Program-made: the position numbers and the translations under genes
Part shown: positions 1 through 8,858 of the stretch, piece by piece
How positions within the stretch are numbered: position 1 is the first letter of the stretch
How the letters are laid out: every line of letters starts with the position of its first letter
Notes under the pieces: generated by a model
The model's input: only the letters and a program-made list of their open reading frames with translations
Told to the model about the DNA's origin: nothing
The model's database searches: none
Source: JBIOYL01 sp044870185
GTDB taxonomy: Bacteria; Actinomycetota; CALGFH01
Length of the DNA stretch: 9,193 nucleotides
Direction: 5' to 3'
NCBI GenBank assembly: GCA_044870185.1
Contig: JBIOYL010000262.1
Span: forward strand, 1-9,193

Positions 1-889
1 GCACCTCCACGGTGGTCGCCGCGGCCACCGCGGTGACCTCGGCGCCGCGCCGGAGCGCCTCGGCCACGATCGCCGCGCCCATGCGGCCGGACGAGCGGTT
101 GCCGAGGTAGCGGACGGGGTCGAGCGGCTCGCGGGTGCCACCCAGGCTGACCAGGACCTTCACGCCGGCCAGGGTGCGCCGGGCGGCGGCCGGCCGGGCG
201 GCGGTCGGAGCGGCGACCGGCCGCGGCGCGGCCAGCGGGGCGGCGGCAGCCTGGGCGGCGGCCGGCCGGGGCGTAGCCGGCCGGGCGAGCGCGGCGGCCA
301 CGCCGCCGACCAGGTCGGCCAGCTCGGCCAGCCGGCCCGGGCCGATGTCCCCCGAGGTGAGCGGCCCGCTCGCGGGCGGCACGACGATCGCGCCCCGCTG
401 CCGCAGCACGGCCAGGTTGGCCTGGGTGGCCGGATGCTCCCACATCTCGGTGTGCATGGCCGGGGCCACCACGAGCGGGCCGGGGAACGCCAGCGCGACA
501 TTGGTGAGCAGGTCGTCGGCCAGCCCGGCGGCCAGCCGCGCCAGCGTGTGGGCGGTGGCCGGGGCGACGACCAGGACCTGCCCCCAGCGGGCCAGCTCGA
601 CGTGGATGACCCGCGCCGGCTCGTCCCACAGCGACGCGGGCACCGGGCGGCCGGTCAGCGCCGCGAACGTCGCCCGGGTGACCAGCGCCTCGGCGGCCCC
701 GGTGAGCAGCGCCTGGACCTCGGCGCCGGCCCGCAGCAGCTCGCGGGCCAGCTCGGCCGCCTTGAAGGCGGCGATGCCGCCGGTCACCCCGAGCAGCACG
801 CGGGCGCCGGCCAGCGGACGGGGCTCCCGGTCGTCGTCCGGTCGCGGGCCTGGGCTGGCCCCTGGCGGGTCGGCCGGCGGTTGGTCCAT
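1..889 (-). CDS. coaBC: CoaBC, phosphopantothenoylcysteine decarboxylase / phosphopantothenate-cysteine ligase, 3' end missing
   Basis: Bifunctional flavoenzyme of coenzyme A synthesis: the CoaB half joins cysteine to 4'-phosphopantothenate and the CoaC half decarboxylates the product. Translation from the ATG at 889 stays open to the left edge (296 codons). The CoaC domain runs from about residue 28 to 202: flavin-binding GVTGGIAAFK (34-43), active-site His96 in IHVELARW, APATAHT (109-115), PAMHTEMW (143-150) and GDIGPGRL (180-187). An Ala/Pro-rich linker (about 203-238) leads to the start of CoaB, with GGTREPLDPVR (250-260) and NRSSGRMG (264-271). The rest of CoaB lies outside the window. 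The ATG is 3 bp after the rpoZ stop, so the genes are probably cotranscribed. The first 25 residues are a Pro/Asp-rich extension, and the next usable start (GTG, residue 31) would remove the first beta strand. The usual Asn of PAMN is His and the usual flap Cys is Ser179; from memory, mycobacterial CoaBC diverges similarly, so activity is still expected. Confidence 0.95.
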   Translation of the reverse strand, partial: MDQPPADPPGASPGPRPDDDREPRPLAGARVLLGVTGGIAAFKAAELARELLRAGAEVQALLTGAAEALVTRATFAALTGRPVPASLWDEPARVIHVELARWGQVLVVAPATAHTLARLAAGLADDLLTNVALAFPGPLVVAPAMHTEMWEHPATQANLAVLRQRGAIVVPPASGPLTSGDIGPGRLAELADLVGGVAAALARPATPRPAAAQAAAAPLAAPRPVAAPTAARPAAARRTLAGVKVLVSLGGTREPLDPVRYLGNRSSGRMGAAIVAEALRRGAEVTAVAAATTVEV

Positions 890-892
890 GCC

Positions 893-1144
893 TTACTTGA
901 TGGACTCGGCCACCTCGGCTGGGCGCTCCCAGCCCAGCTTGTCCTCGCCGAGCTCCTGCAACGCGATCGACAGGGCCTTGCGGGTGGGTCCGGCGTCGAC
1001 CATCGGCGGCACGAACTCGCCGATGCCCTCGCCGAGCTGCGCATAGTAGCCGTTGATCTGGCGGGCGCGCTTGGCGGCCAGAATGACGAGCGTGTACTTC
1101 GAGTCGACCCGGGCGAGCAGGTCGTCGATCTTCGGTTCGATCAT
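893..1144 (-). CDS. rpoZ: RNA polymerase omega subunit
   Basis: Small subunit that helps assemble and stabilise RNA polymerase by clamping the beta' subunit. The 83-residue product has the family hallmarks: an N-terminal MIEPKIDDLLARVDSKYTL, the conserved helix ILAAKRARQINGYY (about 21-34), and a C-terminal part with GPTRKALSIALQEL that matches actinobacterial omega proteins. Length is typical of Gram-positive omega (about 70-110 residues). The ATG at 1144 is preceded by GAGGAG at a rather long spacing of about 11 nt. It lies 55 bp downstream of the gmk stop and 3 bp upstream of coaBC. The order gmk-rpoZ-coaBC is the conserved one in many bacteria and supports the call. The family and the start are both clear. 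Confidence 0.97.
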   Translation of the reverse strand: MIEPKIDDLLARVDSKYTLVILAAKRARQINGYYAQLGEGIGEFVPPMVDAGPTRKALSIALQELGEDKLGWERPAEVAESIK

Positions 1145-1168
1145 GTGGTCGGGTGCTCCTCGGAACGC

Positions 1169-1208
1169 GGGTCGGTCCCCTCGGGTCGGTCCCCTCGGGT
1201 CAGTCCTC
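1169..1208 (-). repeat. 14-bp tandem repeat over the gmk stop and the gmk-rpoZ gap
   Basis: On the coding (minus) strand the unit GAGGGGACCGACCC occurs twice without mismatch (1183-1196 and 1169-1182). A degenerate copy, GAGGACTGACCC, just upstream contains the last two gmk codons and its TGA. Each full copy carries a Shine-Dalgarno-like GAGGGGA, but both are too far from the rpoZ ATG at 1144 to serve it directly. The likely origin is replication slippage; no function is evident. Confidence 0.85.
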
Positions 1209-1817
1209 CATGGTATCGCGGGTATCGCGGCGGACGCGCTCGACCACGTCGATGACCTCGAGGGCCGCCTTGTCCAGGTCGTCGTTGACGACGGTCGCGT
1301 CGAACTCGGGTTCGGCGGCCAGCTCCTGGGACGCCTTGGCCAGCCGGCGGCGGATCTGCGCGTCGGTCTCCGTCGCCCGGCTGCGCAGCCGCCGCTCGAG
1401 CTCCTCCAGGCTGGGCGGCTTGAGGAAGATCAGGAACGCGTCCGGGACGCTGGCCCGCACCTGCCGGGCCCCCTGCACGTCGAGCTCCAGCAGGACGTCA
1501 CGGCCCTGGGCGAGCGCCTGCTCCACCGGCCTGCGCGGCGTGCCGTAGCGCTCGCCGAAGATGTTCGCCCATTCCAGGAAGCCGCCGACATCGGCCAAGG
1601 CGTCGAACTCGTAGGGCAGCAGGAAGTGGTAGTCCCGGCCATCGACCTCCATTGGTCTCGGCCGCCTCGTCGTGGCCGAGACCGACAGCTCCAGGTCGGG
1701 GATCGCGGCGAGCAGGCGAGCCACGATGGCTCCCTTGCCCACGCCGGAGGGACCCGCGATGACGAACAGCCGTCCGCGTCCGCGCCGGCGGCCGAGGCGG
1801 GAGCTGACGGCGGCCAG
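1200..1817 (-). CDS. gmk: Guanylate kinase, probable CTG start
   Basis: Cytosolic enzyme that phosphorylates GMP to GDP with ATP. The product from CTG 1817 is 205 residues, the usual length. It shows the P-loop GPSGVGKGA (22-30), the GMP-binding SVSATTRRPRP (45-55) and VDGRDYHFL (58-66), then FLEWANIFGERYGT (80-93), LELDVQGARQV (110-120), and the lid with RLRSRATE (143-150) and RRRLAKA (156-162). The reading frame contains no ATG, GTG or TTG upstream of the P-loop. The first GTG (1742) lies inside the P-loop and would destroy the enzyme. CTG 1817 is 5 nt after the mihF stop with GAAG upstream; CTG 1769, just before FVIAGPSG, is an alternative. The residue after GKG is Ala where Thr or Ser is usual. 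It sits between mihF and rpoZ, its usual actinobacterial place. Identity is certain; the 5' end is not. Confidence 0.93.
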   Translation of the reverse strand: MAAVSSRLGRRRGRGRLFVIAGPSGVGKGAIVARLLAAIPDLELSVSATTRRPRPMEVDGRDYHFLLPYEFDALADVGGFLEWANIFGERYGTPRRPVEQALAQGRDVLLELDVQGARQVRASVPDAFLIFLKPPSLEELERRLRSRATETDAQIRRRLAKASQELAAEPEFDATVVNDDLDKAALEVIDVVERVRRDTRDTMED

Positions 1818-1822
1818 GGTGG

Positions 1823-2137
1823 CTACTTCTTGCCGAACTCGGCCAACAGGGAGTCCCGCTGCTTGGAACCCAGCCCGCGGACACGCCGCGACGCCGAGAT
1901 GTCCAGCTTCTCCATGATCTTGCGGGCGCGCACCTTGCCCACCCCAGGCAGGCTCTCCAGCACGCTGACGACCTTCATCTTCCCGACGGTCTCGTCACCG
2001 TCCTTGTCCAACACGCTGGCCAGCGTCAGGTTCCCGCTCTTCAGCTGCGCCTTGAGCTCGGCCCGCTTCCGGCGGGCCTCGGCGGCCTTCTCCAGCGCCT
2101 GCTGGCGCTGCTCGGCGGTCAGGGTCGGCAGTGGCAT
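1823..2137 (-). CDS. mihF: Actinobacterial integration host factor, mIHF
   Basis: Nucleoid-associated DNA-binding protein, not homologous to the HU/IHF alpha-beta fold; in mycobacteria and Streptomyces it bends and compacts DNA and affects gene expression. The 104-residue product has a basic N-terminal helix (AEARRKRAELKAQLKSG, about 19-35) and the helix-two-turn-helix core SLPGVGKVRARKIMEKL (62-78), followed by ISASRRVRGLGSKQRDSLL. The length matches the mycobacterial short form. The ATG at 2137 has a strong GAGGAGG site about 5 nt upstream, which decides against in-frame starts further 5'. A promoter-like sequence lies about 75 bp upstream, suggesting transcription partly independent of the pyr genes. 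The gmk start falls within a few bases of its TAG, so translation of gmk may depend on ribosomes finishing mihF. Presence of this gene is the best taxonomic marker in the window. Confidence 0.96.
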   Translation of the reverse strand: MPLPTLTAEQRQQALEKAAEARRKRAELKAQLKSGNLTLASVLDKDGDETVGKMKVVSVLESLPGVGKVRARKIMEKLDISASRRVRGLGSKQRDSLLAEFGKK

Positions 2138-2211
2138 GGTGCCTCCTCTTCCTGGTCGTCCAGGGCCGGAAGGCGGACGGTCCCCCGGCGGAGCGACGAA
2201 AGATCGCGCGG

Positions 2212-2241
2212 ATTCTACGCACACCTTGGCGGCGGCCACAA
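2212..2241 (-). promoter_or_regulatory. Putative sigma70-type promoter for mihF
   Basis: On the minus strand a -35-like TTGTGG (2236-2241) and a -10-like TAGAAT (2212-2217) are separated by 18 bp. The predicted start of transcription is near 2205, giving a leader of roughly 70 nt before the mihF ATG. The -10 keeps the key T, second-position A and final T, and is one of very few AT-rich hexamers in a region this GC-rich. This is a prediction from pattern alone. Confidence 0.5.
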
Positions 2242-2281
2242 TCCATCCGCGCAGGTCAACCCGTCAGTGAGTCGACAAACC

Positions 2282-2298
2282 GTCTTGTTGGCCAAGAC
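2282..2298 (-). terminator. Weak hairpin after pyrE, possible terminator
   Basis: On the transcribed strand GTCTTG, a 5-nt loop GCCAA and CAAGAC form a 6-bp stem about 15 nt past the pyrE stop. It is followed by GGTTTGTC, which has only three Ts, so it is a poor intrinsic terminator. It may cause a pause, a partial stop or an RNA 3' end between the two gene blocks. Confidence 0.35.
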
Positions 2299-2313
2299 AC
2301 CGGCCGGCTCCTG

Positions 2314-2934
2314 TCAGCTCGGGGCGTCGGGAAGGCGCCGGCTGCCCGGCGATTCCACCTCGATGCCGGCCTGGCAGAGCGGGCAGGCGGCCGGCTCCCA
2401 GGCGTCCGCTGCGACCCGGACGAGCGCGCGGAACGGCAGCGGCAGCGTCGCCGCTTCCGGCAGCCGGTCGACGATGGCCGCCACGGCGAGCACGTCGGCG
2501 CCGCGCCCGACGAGCAGGTCACCGACCTCCAGCGCCGAGCCGCCCGTGGTCACCACGTTCTCGGCGACGAGCGCCCGCTCCCCCGGCTCGACCGCGAAGG
2601 CGCGCCGCAGCGCCATGGCGCCCTGCGACCGCTCCGTGTACACCATCCGGACGCCGAGCGCGCGGGCCACCTCGTGCCCGATCAGCACCCCGCCCATGGC
2701 CGGGCCGACCACCACGTCGACCGCGCCCCGGTAGGGTCCGGCGAGGGCGGCGCCGAGGGCCTCGGCCACCGCCGGCCACTGCAGCACCACCGCGCTCTGC
2801 AGGTAGGTGTCGGAGTGGCGGCCCGACGACAGCGCGAAGTGGCCGCGGCGCAGCCCGCCCGCCTGCCGGTACAGGCCGAGGACCGCGTCGGCGTCGAGCG
2901 CGCCGGCCGGCAGCGCCGGCGCCACGCCGCTCAC
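2314..2934 (-). CDS. pyrE: Orotate phosphoribosyltransferase
   Basis: Fifth step of UMP synthesis: orotate plus PRPP gives OMP and pyrophosphate. The product is 206 residues. It has the N-terminal GHFALSSGRHSDTYLQ (31-46), the phosphate loop region VVVGPAMGGVLIGHEVA (74-90), YTERSQG (99-105), the PRPP-binding motif ALVAENVVTTGGSALE (121-136), and a C-terminal CPLC (184-187) followed by PGS, as in the longer bacterial PyrE type. In the PRPP motif the second acidic residue is Asn126 instead of the usual Asp, while Glu125 and TTGGS are kept. The GTG start overlaps the pyrF stop (GTGA) and has GGAG about 8 nt upstream; a second in-frame GTG three codons later is less well placed. It is the last gene of the pyr block and is followed by a small hairpin. 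Family assignment is firm. Confidence 0.96.
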   Translation of the reverse strand: MSGVAPALPAGALDADAVLGLYRQAGGLRRGHFALSSGRHSDTYLQSAVVLQWPAVAEALGAALAGPYRGAVDVVVGPAMGGVLIGHEVARALGVRMVYTERSQGAMALRRAFAVEPGERALVAENVVTTGGSALEVGDLLVGRGADVLAVAAIVDRLPEAATLPLPFRALVRVAADAWEPAACPLCQAGIEVESPGSRRLPDAPS

Positions 2935-3644
2935 GGGCGGTGCTCCAGCGCCTCGGCCAGGATGGCGCGGGCGGCGGCGGCCGGGTCGCCGGCCCGGGTG
3001 ATGGGGCGGCCGACCACCAGCAGGTCGGCGCCTGCCCGCAGGCCCGCCGCCGGCGTGGCCAGCCGTGCCTGGTCGTCGGCGTCCGCCCGCGCCGCGGAGC
3101 CGGCGGTCGGGCGCACGCCCGGGCACACGATACGGACCCGGCCGCCGACCGCAGCCCGCACCCTGGCCGCCTCGGCCGGCGAGCACACCAGCGCCGGGCA
3201 GCCGGCCACCACGGCCAGCTTGGCCAGGCGCTCGACGGCCTCGGCGGCCGGGCCGAGGCCGAGCGCGGCCCGATCGGACGCGTCGAGGCTGGTCAGCACG
3301 GTGACCGCGGCCACGTCCAGCCGGCCGGCGGCCGCAGTGACCGCCGCCTGGAGCATGCGGCCGCCGCCCAAGGCGTGCACGGTCAGCAGGTCGACGTCGA
3401 GGCGGGCGACCGAGCGCACCGTGCCGGCCACGGTGGCCGGGATGTCGTGCAGCTTGAGGTCGAGCAGCACCCGGTGACCGGCCCCCCGCAGGATCCGCAC
3501 GGCGTCCGGCCCCTCGGCGCTGAACAGCTCCAGGCCGACCTTGACCATGCCGATCCACGGCCCGGCCCGCTCCGCCCAGCGCAGCGCCTCGGCCAGGTCG
3601 CCGGTGTCCAGGGCGAGCACGATCGGGGAGGCCCGCCCGGTCAC
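2931..3644 (-). CDS. pyrF: Orotidine 5'-phosphate decarboxylase, class I
   Basis: Last step of UMP synthesis: decarboxylation of OMP. The 237-residue TIM barrel starts with PIVLALDTGDLAEAL (7-21), then KVGLELF (35-41), the catalytic signature DLKLHDIPATV (62-72) containing the Asp-Lys-Asp charge network, TVHALGGGRML, and CPGVRP before the phosphate-binding GADLLVVGRPITRAGDP near the C-terminus. This is the short class I form found in E. coli and Bacillus, unlike the longer form (about 270-280 residues) I know from Mycobacterium and Streptomyces. The GTG start overlaps the pyrD stop (GTGA), with GGAG about 5 nt upstream. The gene ends in a GTGA overlap with pyrE, so translation of the two final steps is probably coupled. 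Confidence 0.96.
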   Translation of the reverse strand: MTGRASPIVLALDTGDLAEALRWAERAGPWIGMVKVGLELFSAEGPDAVRILRGAGHRVLLDLKLHDIPATVAGTVRSVARLDVDLLTVHALGGGRMLQAAVTAAAGRLDVAAVTVLTSLDASDRAALGLGPAAEAVERLAKLAVVAGCPALVCSPAEAARVRAAVGGRVRIVCPGVRPTAGSAARADADDQARLATPAAGLRAGADLLVVGRPITRAGDPAAAARAILAEALEHRP

Positions 3645-4627
3645 CAGGGCTCCGTCCCAGGCGGCGACGGCGGCGGCGGCGAGACCGGCCCGGCCAGCTG
3701 CTCCTCCTTGAACAGCGCGGGCAGCTCGCCGACCGAGCGCAGCCCGTGGGTGTCCAGGTAGGCGGCGAGCTGGCGGGCCACGTCCACGACGGCGCGCGGC
3801 TGCACGAAGCTGCCCGTGCCGACGGCCACCGCGGTCGCGCCCACGAGCAGGAACTCGGCCGCATCTGTGCCGGTCATGATCCCACCCGTCCCGACGATCG
3901 GCACGCCCGGCAGGGCCCGGGCGACCTGCCAGACGCACCGCACGGCCACCGGCCGGATGGCCGGCCCGGACAGCCCTCCGGTGACCGCGGCCAGGCGGGG
4001 CCGCATTCGGCGGGTGTCGACCGCCATCCCCAGCAGCGTGTTGATGAGGGTCAGGCCGTCGGCGCCCGCCTCGACCACGGCCCTGGCCACCGCGACCAGG
4101 TCGGTCACGTCGGCGGTCAGCTTGGCCAGCACGGGGCGGCCGGCCCGCTCGGCGACCGCCCGGATGACCGCGGCGGCGGCGGCCGGGTCGGTGGCGAACA
4201 CCTCGCCGCGGTGCTCGACGTTTGGGCAGGACAGGTTCACCTCGACCAGGTGCACGGCCGGCTCGCGGGCAAGCCGCTCGGCCACCCGGCCGAACTCCTC
4301 CGCCGTGCGCCCGACGATGCTGGCCACCACCCGGGCGCCGGCCTCGGCCAGAAACGGCAGCTCGGTCGCGCAGAACGCCTCGACGCCCGGGTTCTGCAGG
4401 CCGATGGCGTTCAGCATCCCGGAGGGGGTCTCGGCCATGCGCGGCGTCGGGCGGCCCCGCCGGGGCTCCAAGCTGACCGACTTGGTGACCACCGCCCCGA
4501 CCTCGCCCAGGTCCATCCAGGGGGCCATCTCACGTCCGAACCCGAAGCATCCGGAGGCGGCCAGCACCGGCGTGGGCAGCGCCACACCGCACAGGTCGAC
4601 CGACAGGTCCACGCCCCTCCAGGTCAC
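3641..4627 (-). CDS. pyrD: Dihydroorotate dehydrogenase, class 1B catalytic subunit
   Basis: FMN enzyme that oxidises dihydroorotate to orotate; the class 1B form passes electrons through PyrK to NAD+. The 328-residue product has VLAASGCFGFGRE (21-33), TKSVSLEPRRGRPTPRM (48-64), LNAIGLQNPG (72-81), the active-site NLSCPNV (131-137) with Cys134 as catalytic base (Ser in class 2), AKLTADVTDL (168-177), GLTLINT (191-197), GGLSGPAIRPVAVR (217-230) and the FMN phosphate site GTGGI (246-250). The last 20 residues are a Pro-rich tail (PPPPSPP at 317-323) beyond the normal family end. The GTG start overlaps the pyrK stop (GTGA) and has AGGAG 8 nt upstream. The Cys and the adjacent pyrK make the 1B assignment firm. 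Confidence 0.97.
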   Translation of the reverse strand: MTWRGVDLSVDLCGVALPTPVLAASGCFGFGREMAPWMDLGEVGAVVTKSVSLEPRRGRPTPRMAETPSGMLNAIGLQNPGVEAFCATELPFLAEAGARVVASIVGRTAEEFGRVAERLAREPAVHLVEVNLSCPNVEHRGEVFATDPAAAAAVIRAVAERAGRPVLAKLTADVTDLVAVARAVVEAGADGLTLINTLLGMAVDTRRMRPRLAAVTGGLSGPAIRPVAVRCVWQVARALPGVPIVGTGGIMTGTDAAEFLLVGATAVAVGTGSFVQPRAVVDVARQLAAYLDTHGLRSVGELPALFKEEQLAGPVSPPPPSPPGTEPW

Positions 4628-5504
4628 AGGACGAGCTCCTCGCGGGCCGGCAGGTAGCCGAGCTCGTGCCAGGCGATGGCGGCGCCGTCGAACACCGGCC
4701 CCTCGAGGCAGGACCTGGCCATGCGGGTCGCGCCGCCGGACCCCCCGTCGACCGGTAGCACGCAGGAGAAGCAGATGCCGGTCCCGCAGGCCATCTGCTC
4801 CTCGACGGCGACCTGGCAGGGCAACCCGGCGGCGCTGGCTGCCCGGCTCACGGCGGCGAGCATCCCCATCGGCCCACAGGCATACACGTGCGTCGCCCGC
4901 GTGCGGGCGAGCAGGCCGGGCATCGGGTCGGTGACGACGCCGCGGACACCGGCCGAGCCGTCGTCGGTGGTCACCGTGAGCGAGTTGCCGATGCGCTTGG
5001 CCTCCATCGCCTTGAACAGCCGGGACTCGGTGGCCGCGCCGAGCAGGAAGTCGACCCTGCAGCCGGCCACGCGCAGCTCCTCGGCCAGAAAGAACAGGGG
5101 CGCGCTGCCGTAGCCGCCGCCGACCAGCAGGCAATGCGGCTGGGGTCCCCCCGAGCCCTGCCGGCCGACCGGCGGGCTTGGCCGGCCGGGCAGCGTGTAC
5201 GGACGCCCCAGCGGGCCGAGCACGTCGAGACCGTCGTGCTGGCCCAGGGCGGCCAGGGCGCGCGTGCCGGGTCCGATCACGTCGAAGACGAACTCGACCG
5301 TGCCGAGCCCCGGGCCGGACCGCTGGACCCGATGGAGCGAGAAGGGCCGCCGGAGCAGGAACGCCCGGTCGCTGCCGACCAGGACCTCGATGAACTGGCC
5401 GGGCCGGGCCGCCTTCGCCACGCCCGGCGCGACCATCGTGAGCACGTGGTAGGCCCCTTCCTTGCGTCGGCCCAGCACCTTGCCCTGCTCCCGTACCGGC
5501 CCGC

Positions 5505-5508
<4 letters not shown>
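4624..5508 (-). CDS. pyrK: Dihydroorotate dehydrogenase electron transfer subunit
   Basis: FAD and [2Fe-2S] protein of the ferredoxin reductase family that carries electrons from PyrD to NAD+. The 294-residue product has the FAD-binding RRPFSLHR (53-60), the NAD-binding LLVGGGYGSAPL (127-138), YACGPMGML (209-217), and four cluster ligands Cys241, Cys246, Cys249 and Cys267 in the arrangement CX4CX2CX17C typical of PyrK. It is longer than the usual 250-270 residues, partly because of a Gly/Pro-rich stretch (107-124) between GPLGRPYT and the NAD motif. The ATG overlaps the carB stop (ATGA) and has GGAGGG a few bases upstream. It is directly followed by pyrD, so the two subunits of the complex are made from one message. 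Confidence 0.96.
5137..5190 (-). other. In-frame Gly/Pro-rich insertion in pyrK
   Basis: This stretch encodes PyrK residues 107-124, between the FAD domain and the NAD-binding strand, where known PyrK proteins have about ten fewer residues. On the minus strand it ends in a G-run followed by ACCCCA (TCGGGGGGACCCCA), closely resembling TCGGGGGACCCCA inside the CarB tail element at 5562-5574. It may be a relic of the same kind of element, or simply convergent low-complexity DNA. Confidence 0.4.

Positions 5509-8857
<3,349 letters not shown>

Positions 8858-8858
<1 letters not shown>

Larger units (their letters stand above)
2138..2313 (-). other. pyrE-mihF intergenic region
   Basis: This 176-bp stretch is the only sizeable gap in the window and no convincing gene lies in it. 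From the pyrE side it holds a short hairpin (2282-2298), a sigma70-like promoter (2212-2241) and the mihF ribosome-binding site (GAGGAGG, about 2142-2148). It separates the pyrimidine genes from the mihF-gmk-rpoZ-coaBC block and is locally less GC-rich than the genes around it, as expected for a regulatory segment. Confidence 0.75.

Noticed and set aside
427..455. Loss of the canonical Asn in the CoaC PAMN motif (PAMHTEMW)
   Set aside because: Noted as odd at first, but from memory mycobacterial CoaBC also reads PAMHTEMW, so it is probably normal for the group.
1200..1742. Guanylate kinase starting at GTG 1742
   Set aside because: This start falls inside the P-loop and would delete the first strand and half of the nucleotide-binding motif.
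2138..2239. Longer mIHF starting at GTG 2239
   Set aside because: The extra 34 residues are not family-like, the ATG at 2137 has a strong ribosome-binding site, and the promoter lies within the would-be extension.
2254..2259. TTGACC on the minus strand as a -35 element
   Set aside because: No acceptable -10 lies 16-19 bp downstream (the sequence there is GC-only); the TTGTGG/TAGAAT pair is better.
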